The notes beneath the pieces were generated by a model. That model was not told the DNA's origin. It saw only the letters and a list, made by a program, of their open reading frames with translations, and did not search any database. From Dysidea avara (lineage: Eukaryota > Porifera > Demospongiae > Dictyoceratida > Dysideidae): 64,000 nt of DNA. The translations under genes were made by a program, and so were the position numbers. The DNA is taken from positions 19,865,133-19,929,132 of the forward strand of contig NC_089274.1 of assembly GCF_963678975.1 (NCBI RefSeq), written 5' to 3'. Shown here piece after piece: positions 16,570 to 25,825 of the stretch. Position 1 is the stretch's first letter. Each line of letters begins with the position of its first letter.

Positions 16570-17199
16570 CATAGGCGGATCTAGGAGGTGGCCAAGGAGG
16601 GGCAAGGAGTTTTAGTATACAACAGTGTTTATTCCACTAAGAGGAATTCTAGTACACAAGTTATATTTAGTTGCATAACTTTATTCAGTATGGCTGGATG
16701 AATGATAGACATACAGTTGTAAGACTGTAGTTAGAGAAAAAATTTTAAAATTAGACCTCCTATAGGTTTGAATTTGGGAGCATTTTTGATAACATTTAGC
16801 TAACAAAGTGTATGCTTGCAATGCATATAAAGATTAGTTAGCCTATTTGAGATAAAACCTGTTTGATGGTAAAGTGTACTAAATCTAAAATAAGGTACAG
16901 CCATAGTATTGTTATACTGACATTAGAATTGTGACTGTTCTATTAGAGTAGTGACTGCTCTATTAGAATATCTCGATCTTAGCACAAAAATCAAACTTAT
17001 TTGTCTCACTTTCTTTACAATGTACAGCATAACTGTAAAGTGTACTTATAACTGTTGTCTTCTATTTGTCCATTAGTTTTCTATACTTTTGAACAGTATG
17101 AATGCATGATTCCAGTTTCTGGTATCAATATAGTGCCGTAGGTCCAAGGAGGGCCAGGGGGGCACAGCACCCCTTGCACCACCCTCAGATCCGCCTATG
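16570..17199. mobile_element. hAT-like MITE of the GGCGGATCTAGG family
   Basis: The ends are CATAGGCGGATCTAGG and AGATCCGCCTATG. Flanks ATCTTATA (16562-16569) and ACCTTATA (17200-17207) form an 8-bp target duplication with one mismatch. The interior contains a doubled CTATTAGAG motif at 16931-16978. The right 100 bp resembles the isolated fragment at 36990-37086. It sits inside the foldback spacer. Confidence 0.8.
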
Positions 17200-17540
17200 A
17201 CCTTATATATTACTAAGTATAGCTATATTATCCTGCATGAAAATACCTGTGGATATAAACAGAAAACTACCTCCACTGGTGATAGAGAACACTGATTTGA
17301 GTAGCATTAATTGGTGCTGATAAGGTCAAGTCTTTATTCTTTGATCAGACTCAGGTGTAACTTAACACAGTGTGTTCCATGGAAGTATTTCAGTTAGACA
17401 CTCTCCTCCACTACTATATTATGAACTCTTGCCTAGCATATGAGTAAACTAATTTTCAGCTTGCACGGCGGCTTGAGCTAAATAGTTCCACTTGCCTTAG
17501 CTTCTTTTTCTTAACTTCCTACTGTGCTTTATCTAAAGGC

Positions 17541-18097
17541 CTAGATCATAAAGGAACACTGTCCCTCCTTTATAGGTTGGATGGGAGAATCAGGCCTGCC
17601 AACCTGGAAAGTAAAAAAATCTTGAGATTTCTGTACCTTTATTGTAGTATTGCAGTGTGTAGTAAAAAAAAAACTGGTAGATGCTATGCTGAGGTCTCGA
17701 CTTTTTAAACTTGAAATCCGTGACATTCGCGCTACAAACCGTGAGATTCTATCCGACGAAGGTTAGTGAAACCGTGAGAGTTAGCAGGCCTCAAAAACCG
17801 TGAGATTCGATCTGCTGCCCTTGAGCAGGGTAGTGAAACCGTGAGACTCACGGTAAACCCGTGAGAGTTAAATTGGCAGGCCTGGAGAATTAGCATCCAA
17901 AGTGTTGATGTACTCCTTATACGTTGTGTCAGAATTCTCCAAGTGATCTACAACTTGGTTATAGTCCAGAGCTACATTCAAATCGCTAGAAAGTAATTTT
18001 TAATACTGTGCAGGCTTCCCGGGGGGATCTTGTATGCACAAAGACAATAATTACAATCTGGGCACGAAATGATTTGATCTTCCACTTCACAATCCAT
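17541..18097 (-). pseudogene. Mirror copy of the small cysteine-rich gene, interrupted by a MITE
   Basis: On the minus strand the frame starts at 18097 with MDCEVEDQ and would end near 17541 with CSFMI. It is split after the codons for an asparagine-serine phrase by the MITE at 17591-17884. It also has a small change near 18000 relative to the left arm (KNYFLAI against KKLLSS). A TATA box (TATATAAA, minus strand) lies at 18138-18145, about 40 bp before the ATG, so this arm kept its promoter while losing its frame. Confidence 0.6.
17591..17884. mobile_element. hAT-like MITE with CAGGCCTGCCAA ends
   Basis: It starts CAGGCCTGCCAACC and ends ATTGGCAGGCCTG, with GAGAAT (possibly GGAGAAT) duplicated at the flanks. 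The uninterrupted left foldback arm (GGATGCTAATTCTCCCATCC near 15240) is the empty site. Several ACCGTGAGA words repeat inside. The ends are a well-known animal hAT type. Confidence 0.85.
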
Positions 18098-18137
18098 TTG
18101 AAAAACCACTGAAGAGTGTCTTAGTGTGAGGTCTGGG

Positions 18138-18145
18138 TTTATATA
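18138..18145 (-). promoter_or_regulatory. TATA box of the right-arm foldback gene
   Basis: TATATAAA on the minus strand lies about 40 bases upstream of the ATG at 18097. It supports transcription of the element's small gene. The left arm lacks it. Confidence 0.45.
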
Positions 18146-18480
18146 GCTAGCTGAGGATGTCAAAATCTCTCTAACCTTATACGGTAGTTCAAAGGTTACT
18201 CGAGAAAGCTACTCGATTTTTTCTTAGCTAAGCCATGCACTAGCTTATAAGGACGTCAAAATCTCTCAAACCTTAAGTGACAGTTTAAAGATTAAATTAC
18301 CTCAAAGCTACTTGATATTTTTGCTTAGCCATACATAAGTTATATCCAATCCAAGATTCAATCCCTTCAGAGAAAATCGCTTACTCTAACAGTGGTCCCT
18401 ATACCTCGGCTGTCCTCGTCCCGGTTTTACTCCTGTTGGCTGTCCCCGTCCCTGTCCCCGTCCCGGTTTTACCCCATCCC

Positions 18481-19076
18481 GATTGTATAGTTTAAATTAC
18501 TAGCTACTTACAGACTTTACAATATAAAAATATGGCACTTGTAGAAATGTGACTGTTCTATTAGAGTATCTCGATCTACTTCAAGCATTGACTAATTCAA
18601 GTGAAGAAGCTACGCCCCTGTCAAGAGATCTTGTGAAATGAAATGAGAATAGTAAGCAAGTATGTACAGAGACAATAGAGGGGCGCGTAATTATGTCCTG
18701 TTGTAAATAAACGCTTTTAAAATTTATATTACTACTATATAAACGCACCAGAATAGGCTTGTGTGGCTGTTGTCTCCAAGGTTGTCTCATTACTTGTCTT
18801 TTCGTGTTGAAGGGATTTAGCCGCAATTGGTGAGTTTAACTATACATGTATTTGTGTTGTAAAACTTAATTGTAAAAAGGCGATTAGCACATATCATGAT
18901 AAACATGTATTTGTCACAGTAGAGTCTCTCACGAAGTCACGATTATTACGAGACATTGGACCAGGGTAAAAAATTTACTGCTATATTTAGAGGTTGTAGC
19001 GTTTGTATATCTTAGTATCTTAATAAATAATCCCCCATGATCACTAATCACTAATAGTACAGTGAAAACTGGTCAT
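18481..19076 (+). promoter_or_regulatory. Gene-poor stretch with a possible promoter and first exon
   Basis: A CTATTAGAG motif lies at 18549-18577. A TATA-like TATATAAAC occurs at 18736-18744. A splice-donor-like GGTGAGTTT follows at 18829-18837 after an 85-base stretch that could be a non-coding first exon. No downstream coding exon was found, so this is a weak call. The rest of the stretch shows nothing recognisable. Confidence 0.2.
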
Positions 19077-19567
19077 TATAGACGGGTTGCCTTTTTAAGG
19101 CGTGGTCGTTTTGCCGTAAATTTTCCACATACTTTCCGAGTTTGCTAAGTCAAAAATGTATTACGGCTATTGGAGAAAATGAACGTTTCGGTTAACTTTA
19201 GCAAGCAAGAGTTAGCCAGCCTTCAGAACAGAAAGTATGTTATAGAGAAAAGATCGAGCTATAACATATCCAGCGTGTAAGGTGAAGGCTGAGCGAGAAG
19301 ATGATTTTCTCTCAATCTCGGGTTTTTGGAAAGCGATAAAACTCGCTGAAAACATTCTTTGTAAGACTTTGCTACTACTTAGAATGATAGACTGGCTGAT
19401 TTTAACTCACCTTGTACCTTTGAAGAATCAAAAACGTTTGTCAAACTATTTTAAAAAATGGGTTTTTTGTTGACTTCTTGACCAACATTGTAATCATGCG
19501 TAAAACGGAAAGTCGCGTTTTCTCGCGTTACACAAGGGACACGCCCTAAATAGGCAACCCGTCTATA
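19077..19567. mobile_element. MITE with perfect 15-bp TATAGACGGGTTGCC termini
   Basis: The left end TATAGACGGGTTGCC and right end GGCAACCCGTCTATA are exact inverses. A TA duplication would be built into them. A further match, TTTAAGGCGTG against CACGCCCTAAA, extends the termini. The interior has no transposase. The TA target and length suggest a Tc1/mariner- or related-type non-autonomous element. Confidence 0.8.
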
Positions 19568-19854
19568 GACCTTATTCACTGAATTAATTTCATAGCGCTT
19601 ATAACCCGTTGCGAAGGAGTTGTCCGCCAATATTTGCCATTTGCAATACCAAAACCATAGTAACATCACAATTCTCCGCCAAATTCGCCATTTGCAGTAC
19701 CATAACTATGGCAACATGATAGCAACCATTGTGCTCGCCCAGTTTTAGAACTCAAAATGGCGTCTGAAAGACCATCACCATGGCAAATAGAGTGCCTTGT
19801 ATGGCTTCGCGTGACATCAGAGGGCGCTTACTGTTCTAAATGAATAAGGTCTAT
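19565..19854. mobile_element. MITE with ATAGACCTTATTCA termini
   Basis: Inverted termini ATAGACCTTATTCA (19565-19578) and TGAATAAGGTCTAT (19841-19854) bound 290 bp. The first bases overlap the end of the previous MITE, so the two are directly abutted and share TATAGAC. The interior includes two ATTTGC.ATACCA.AACCATAG-like direct repeats near 19635 and 19690. There is no coding sequence. Confidence 0.75.
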
Positions 19855-20697
19855 TCAGGCTGTAGGGACAAAATTTTCTAACCTTGCCTCAGTTTTATAG
19901 AGGTGGCTGCATTATGCGGCCTTAAAAAAAGGTAAGAAGCATGCTGTTCTAACTGGCTATAGAGATGGATTTAGTGTATGACAGCGTATGAGACAGTGAG
20001 TGCTGGCAGCAAGGGGGCAGCCAATCTGTTAGAGCACCAAAAGCACTGCTTCAGACATAGGCAGTTGACTGTCAGCCCCAAGTGTAAAAAGTTTCACTAT
20101 TGGTCCTTATAAGCTCCTGATGAAGAAAGTGATGAAGTCATTATCCATAGGATATATTTTTCAGAGTATCCATTTCAGTTCTACAATATAGTAGCCAAGC
20201 ATAAGATGAACATAACACAGCATTCCAGTAGTTTAGTGGTGAACACAACACTGCCTGAGTTAAACTGTGGTGAGATTTGAGACTACCAGAAGCCCTGGAA
20301 TGTCTTCAACACATGAAATACCAAATATCTAATGCCTGGCTTTCATCCACAGTGGACCTGTCTTGGTGGCCACTTGTACAGAAGGGAAACAGCTGCCACA
20401 CAGTCTTGCGAGCGAAACAGCTAGTTGCCACACCCCTTAATTATCAATTTGTAAAATCTTTAGCAAAATTGTGTGTGCGAGCAAGTGCGATGTGGCAGTG
20501 CCGTGTATATGGTTGCTGCCTAGCAGTGACACATCACGAGTATTGAAGTCACAGTGTGTTACTGTATCATCCATCTAAATACAATCTCTGAATGTGTCAT
20601 TTTGTGTAGAGAGCAATCTTCCACAAGAAGTGACCTGCAAGTTTCAGTGTATATTGTTAACCATTAATATTGTTCACAATATTGTGAACTATATGTA
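19855..20697. other. Unassigned non-coding stretch
   Basis: No gene, repeat end or conserved frame was recognised. A single open stretch at 20277-20546 has no domain features. Confidence 0.4.
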
Positions 20698-20873
20698 CAG
20701 TGAAACCTCACTTAGTGGCCACCTCTTTAATAAGACCACCTCATTATATTGGCCACCTCTAGTAGGTCCCAAATATAGCTAAGCATTACTTATGACCTCA
20801 TTAATAAGGCCACCTTGTTATTCAGGCCAAATTTTTTGGTCCCACAGCCTGCCATATTAATGAGGTTTCATTG
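20698..20873. mobile_element. pogo/Tigger-like MITE (176 bp)
   Basis: The ends CAGTGAAACCTCA and TGAGGTTTCATTG are inverted, and both are flanked by TA. Internal words such as GGCCACCT and CCTCATTAATAAGG are repeated in both orientations. The terminus is typical of Tc1/mariner pogo-group non-autonomous elements. Degraded relatives occur near 12660, 25900 and 42600. Confidence 0.8.
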
Positions 20874-22450
20874 TACTTATGTGAATTTTTATTTTTCGTA
20901 ACTTTTCTTCAGGTTTGCTGATGGGCACTATGAAGCATTGTTGACTGGTACGTGTATAATGTGGTGACTTGAAATGCTAAAACAATACGTAGCATGTCTT
21001 GTATGTACATGTAATGTGTTGTAATGTGTCCACACATCCACACATCTTAGAAATAAATATAATTGTATTCTCTATAAATAGTCAGTTCCATTGTGCCACT
21101 GGGTCATAAGTTGGTTGAGTATGGATCATCCAGGGCACTTGAGTCACATTTTGTCCTGGCCAAGTGGATCTCATCCACTGACAGAATATACAGGATCAGA
21201 TCACGTGTATAAATTCACTCATTCAGCAGGTAACAGTGTATAAATTCTCAATTGGAATTGGCTTTTCAAGAGTGGTTGTCTTTCTATACTAGTGGCCATT
21301 AAGATAGGTTGTACTGATAGAGTGTACATACTAGAGATGCAACAATATCCTCCACTTAGTGTCGTTTGATAGTGATGCAATGGAGACTATGTATTATTGC
21401 ATTTAAATACTATACTATTATATTGCAACTCTAGCACGTATTTATAACAGGAATGTTTGTTAACTGTTTAGACATACTGGAGCCACACCCACTCATCTGG
21501 ATTCTACAAATGGAGTCATACCATCTTGTTGTCATCATACTTACTCGTTACTCCCATTGTGTTTGGATGAATATACATGCCGTCATGTGAGACTTGCTAC
21601 CATGGCGGGCCACTGGAAAACATTTGCATAGCAGTTATATTATTGTACAATTCTTACATTATTGTTGTGAAAAGTGTTTGGTATTCATGTGTCTCCTCTG
21701 TATGTTGTATTTACATGTGTAATTATGGTGTGGGGGTGCTATAAAATGCAATAATGCATGGTGACAATTGTATTAGGCGATTTTGCACACTTCCTTTACA
21801 TGTGCTAATTACTCACAGCTTGTGTCAACAACTGGTAACCGCAGTTGTACTCTTGTGTCATTCTTTAAGCCGCGCCCTTAGAGGACAAATTATGTGGGGG
21901 CGACTAATTTCAAAACGAAGGATGGTATGCAGCACCATAGATTATATCTATGGACTATAATCTATGGCAGCACACTTCTTGGTGGCTATATGTACTGATT
22001 AACTAAATAGAGCGCCAGTTCATCAATACCCAGTGACCGCAGTTGTGCTCTGCGTCATTCTTTAAATTCCGAGTAAAATTCTTAGAGAGCAAATGACGTG
22101 GGGGCGACTAAATTCAAATTTCAAACTAGCCATTCTCGAAAACAAATGTTTCAATCTGAACGAAACTTTCAGAACAGTTTAAAGACACATTGCCCTACAT
22201 GCCAAGCGAGTATTGCGGAAAACAACAATCTGGGATTTGTATTTGGCCTCGAGGACGACTGAAACTTCGTTTGGTGCTGAAATCACGACTGTAGGGTAGC
22301 TAATCATGTATGGTGAAATCGATGATGTGAATCTTGAGGTGATTGAGTGAATACTGAAGCGATAACAGGGCGATCAATGTTCGGAATGCACAAAGGAACG
22401 CAAGGCATACACCTGCGGTTGCGTCTAACCGCATGCGATAAAAAAAAAAT
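20874..22450. other. Non-coding stretch with direct repeats and a small hairpin
   Basis: A direct repeat of about 80 bp occurs at 21838-21920 and 22025-22125 (CCGCAGTTGT, TCATTCTTTAA, TGGGGGCGACTAA). A perfect 12-bp inverted repeat, CCATAGATTATA/TATAATCTATGG, lies at 21935-21967. From about 22060 the sequence probably belongs to a stem-loop-ended element whose other end is at 25825. No gene was recognised. Confidence 0.5.
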
Positions 22451-23099
22451 AAGGTAAATGAGGGTAATTCCGGACACTCTTTGATAAAATCGATCTAACA
22501 TTGGACTCACAACGAGTTAAGACAAACTCTAGGAATCGTTGTAAAGCCTATCTTATGGTGCATCTGCAGTACAAGTTTCGTTTCGATACGATGAACTGCT
22601 GAGGAGTTATGAACCAAAATTTAACAGCATGTAAAAATGCAAAGTGCGGCTAATTCCGGTGTCATAGTGATATATGTTTCCCCGGGTAACGTGTTTCCCG
22701 CACACATATCCCTAGGGATCCGTGTTTCCCCGCACACATATCACTAACTCGCTAGCGACCTATAAGTCACAGTGATATGTGTTTCCCCGGGTAATATGTT
22801 TCCCCCTTATAAAGGTCATGTGCAACGTACGTAGTGTTAGCATAGGCGCGCATGCACTTTTAATAATCATAGCTAGCCATATACCTAGACACAACTAATA
22901 CTATAATTTATGTATGTTGATGGAGGAAATCAAGCCATTCACTGGCATTCAACTATATATATATAACTGCTAAACTGTGCTGTGATTTAGCTATGTAGCT
23001 ATAGCATCAGTTTAATAAAACAGTAGCTACAAGTACATGTATACAATAAAATATTATCTCTAGCTATATAGAGTAAATCATGTGATTGCAGCTATGTAT

Positions 23100-24560
23100 A
23101 ATTAATCAATGTAGCTACAGCTTTGGCATGCAGTCAGTCATTATCTACCCCCTTGCCGGTTCTATCTGGGGTTCCCCAAGGGAGTATTTTGGGACCTCTA
23201 CTCTTCATTATTTACATGAATGATTTACCATCTTGTGTTACCATCAGTAAAACTTTACTATTCATTGACGACACCAAGATTTATAATACTGTTTGTAGTC
23301 CTGGAGATATTTCACTATTTCAAAATGATTTAGACTCAGCAACTTTGTGGAGTATGACATATAATTATGTTCTTTAATCCAAAAAAGACTGTCCACCTAT
23401 ATTAATGCAAAAGTCATCACTAATTACAAAATAGCTGACACACAGGTTTTAACAAATAGTTCACATAAAAATCTCGGTATTATAATATCATCAGACCTAT
23501 CTTGGGATCAACACTACAAAAACATAATCCCTAAGACCTACAGAATGCTAGGACTGCTCCATCGCAGCTTTAGCAAGCATCAAATAGTGACAGCCAAGAG
23601 AACTTTGTATATTTCCTTAGCGAGATCGCAAGTTATATACTGTTCAGTGATTTGGAAACCTAACCATATCAAGCAGGAGAGGATCCAGGGGGGCGACTTT
23701 ATGGGGGCTGAAGCCCCCCCTCATATTTATAGGCTTTACTTGATCAATATGATGCTGAGAATTATAATGAAATTTTGTCTTAGCGTAATTATATAATCAC
23801 TAAATACTCATAAAACCACCTTATAAACATCTTTCCAAGGTATTATCAGTGGATTTATATGCTAAAGTTTTTGCAACAAGGACCTGGAGGTGTACAAGAT
23901 CGAGATACTCTAATAGAGCAGTCAGCTAATTACTCTAATAGAACATTCACTGGAAGCATATAGTTGGTTCTGTTATGAAATTTTTCCAAATCTGCCTGCA
24001 CCTATACATACAACGAAGTGCATTGGTCTGTTTAAAGGGCTTCATTCATCCACTTGTGTAGTTAATATGTATGGCAATACTTAATTCAGGTACACAATTT
24101 CCATTGAAAATGCTCTCAGATTCAATCTTGTATTGTTCAAATTTTCCACTTTCAACATTATTTTTCTAACATGCACCTATTCAGTGTTGTGCAATTGTGA
24201 GAGGGGTGCATCACGTACTTGGTTGTCTGTACCTACCCAAACTTTTCCATTAGCAAAATGCTTCAGAGAGCCATACCTATAATCTAAAGGCAGTATATAT
24301 AATCTACAGGCAGAAAATATTATGAATTTTATGTGGCCAAATTGCAGTATTTTAGCATCTATTTTTCAACATTTCCTGGGGGGCATGCCCCCAGACCCCC
24401 CTAGTTCCAGCATGCTCTCTACCCAAGAGATTAGTACCTTGAGTTAGCCCCCCCTTTTATAAATCCTAGATCCGCCCCTGTTAAGGACATCACACTTATT
24501 GAGCAGGTCCAGAGAAAAGCAACAAAGTTTATTTTAAATGACTATATAGTTATCATTATT
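23100..24560 (+). mobile_element. Decayed CR1/Jockey-like LINE fragment, split by a MITE
   Basis: The segment at 23150-23377 reads [20 protein letters not shown] (motif B) and FIDDTKIYNT (motif C, with YADD changed to FIDD). The thumb region follows at 23400-23670 (LSWDQHYKNI, GLLHRSFSK, SQVIYCSVIW) in broken frames. After the MITE at 23674-24480, LIEQVQRKATKFILNDY continues at 24490-24545. The 5' half and 3' tail are absent. Confidence 0.8.
23674..24480. mobile_element. hAT-like MITE inserted in the LINE
   Basis: The left end CAGGAGAGGATCCAGGGGGG and right end CCTAGATCCGCCCCTG are the GGCGGATC family. It splits the LINE codons around NHIK/DITL. Only TCAAG/TTAAG is shared at the flanks, so the 8-bp duplication has decayed. 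A doubled CTCTAATAGA motif lies at 23898-23950. The interior near 24370 is rich in GGGGGGC/CCCCCC. Confidence 0.8.
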
Positions 24561-25825
24561 AGTATAGCTAGCTATAGTATAATTATTGTATTAGCTTATA
24601 TAGTAGCTTTATAGCTAGTTAGCTAACTATAGCTATATACACCTGCATGCAATATGCATGGGTGTCTATTAGCTAGATATCAATAATATCTACTGAATGG
24701 TTGGATCGCGTGCTGTTTGCAACTAGCCATAGGACCTTGGAGTTACTGCACGATGGCTATATCTTAGTGGGAAACACGGATCCCTGGTGATATATATATG
24801 TGCGGGGAAACACGAATCCCTAGGGATATGTGTGTGCGGTGAAATATTTAAAAAATCGCTACGGGAAACACATATCACTGACAGCTTTTGGTGGGAAACA
24901 CGGATCCCTAGTGATATGTGTGCGGGGAAACACGGATCCCTAGGGATATGTGTGCGGGAAACACGTTACCCGGGGAAACATATATCACTGTGACACCGGA
25001 CACTTCGAAAAACAAGCAAGTAGAGCCTTCCACAGGTTACCAATTCTCTTTTACAAGTATGCAGACTAAAGTACCACTCATCTGCAGCTTATAAATCAAG
25101 TAGAAAGTTCATACCATTTGGGAGAAAGCAGCAGTGCGTATTTTTAAAAGTTTATGTAATTCGCGAATATTTTCTTTGTATTTCAACCGAACAGCTGCTG
25201 ATAAATCGACTGCCACTCCGCCTGTGCTGCATGGATTCTTACGGTTTTTGGTGTGCAATTAGCTGAGGGTATGGTCTTTCTATAAATCTTTGAAAATCGA
25301 AAATATGAGCTTGGGCTGACATAACATTTTCAAAGTTTTTGAACAAAATTACCCGTGATTTCGCTACAAATTCGCGTCAAACTTCGCAATGGAATAACGG
25401 ATTCGCTTCAATTTTGGTTTGTAGATAGGCCATAGGACACTGCATTAGCATACCAAATTATAGGCCGAGGGATTCTACCATTGTTGAGAACGATCTAAGT
25501 GTCCGGAATTAGCAGCTGTCCGGAATTACCCGCACTTACCTTAATAATAATTAAAAAAATGAAACTTCCCCTTTGATGTCGGCAACCTCGATCACGAAAC
25601 AATCGGCATGGATTTGCTTCACTGCTTGTGTGGTAGTTACTAGTGACACGATGAGTTCAACTCCAGAGTTTCAGAGGGATAGCGTAAGTGACGGGTGGAT
25701 TACAGGAAGGCCGAATTTGACAACGTTCGTTCTTGTAAAATCCTCACGTAGTGGTCGCGTCATTTATTGTCTGCGGCGCGCGTTTCTGCTTTACTGGCCG
25801 CACGACTCACTACCGTGAGTCTTGA

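Larger units (their letters stand above)
14402..18480. mobile_element. 4.1-kb foldback transposon with 1.2-kb inverted arms
   Basis: The ends are GGGATGGGGTAAAACCGG and its inverse. They are flanked by a perfect 8-bp duplication, GATTGTAT (14394-14401 and 18481-18488). The left arm spans 14402-15600 and the right arm 17244-18480. Each arm starts with tandem GGGGTAAAACCGGGACGGGG units and carries the same small reading frame pointing towards the centre. The spacer holds decayed coding-like sequence and a hAT MITE. The right arm contains another hAT MITE, and the left arm has an unrelated block at about 14711-15030. The 8-bp duplication suggests hAT-like chemistry, but no transposase is recognised. 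Confidence 0.85.
22660..24995. mobile_element. Inner transposon with long TGTCA..GTTTCCC termini
   Basis: The left end TGTCATAGTGATATATGTTT is matched by the inverse of the right end with one change, and the identity continues for about 85 bp. CCGG flanks both sides (22656-22659 and 24996-24999). Both ends are built from repeats of GTGATATGTGTTTCCC and CACATATCCCTAGGGATC, a subterminal array. The interior is a LINE fragment with another MITE. No transposase is seen. The superfamily is unclear; a 4-bp CCGG duplication would be notable. Confidence 0.8.
22451..25542. mobile_element. Outer transposon with AAGGTAA(A/G)TG termini
   Basis: The left end AAGGTAAATGAGGGTAATTC and the inverse of the right end (AAGGTAAGTGCGGGTAATTC) match with two differences. 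Both are followed by CCGGACA words. Flanking TA on both sides is possible. The interior is occupied from 22660 to 24995 by another element. The remaining 700 bp (22480-22655 and 25000-25540) contain no gene that I recognise. Confidence 0.75.
22060..25825 (+). mobile_element. Stem-loop-ended element (copy 3), carrying nested insertions
   Basis: The right end at 25790-25825 reads GGCCGCACGACTCAC, TACC, GTGAGTCTTGA. This is the same terminus as at 63585-63616 but with a different, still paired, hairpin base. Upstream, 25700-25790 weakly resembles 63500-63590. The sequence left of 22450 looks like the other side of the same element, but its left end is not clear. The 22451-25542 element interrupts it. 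Confidence 0.5.
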
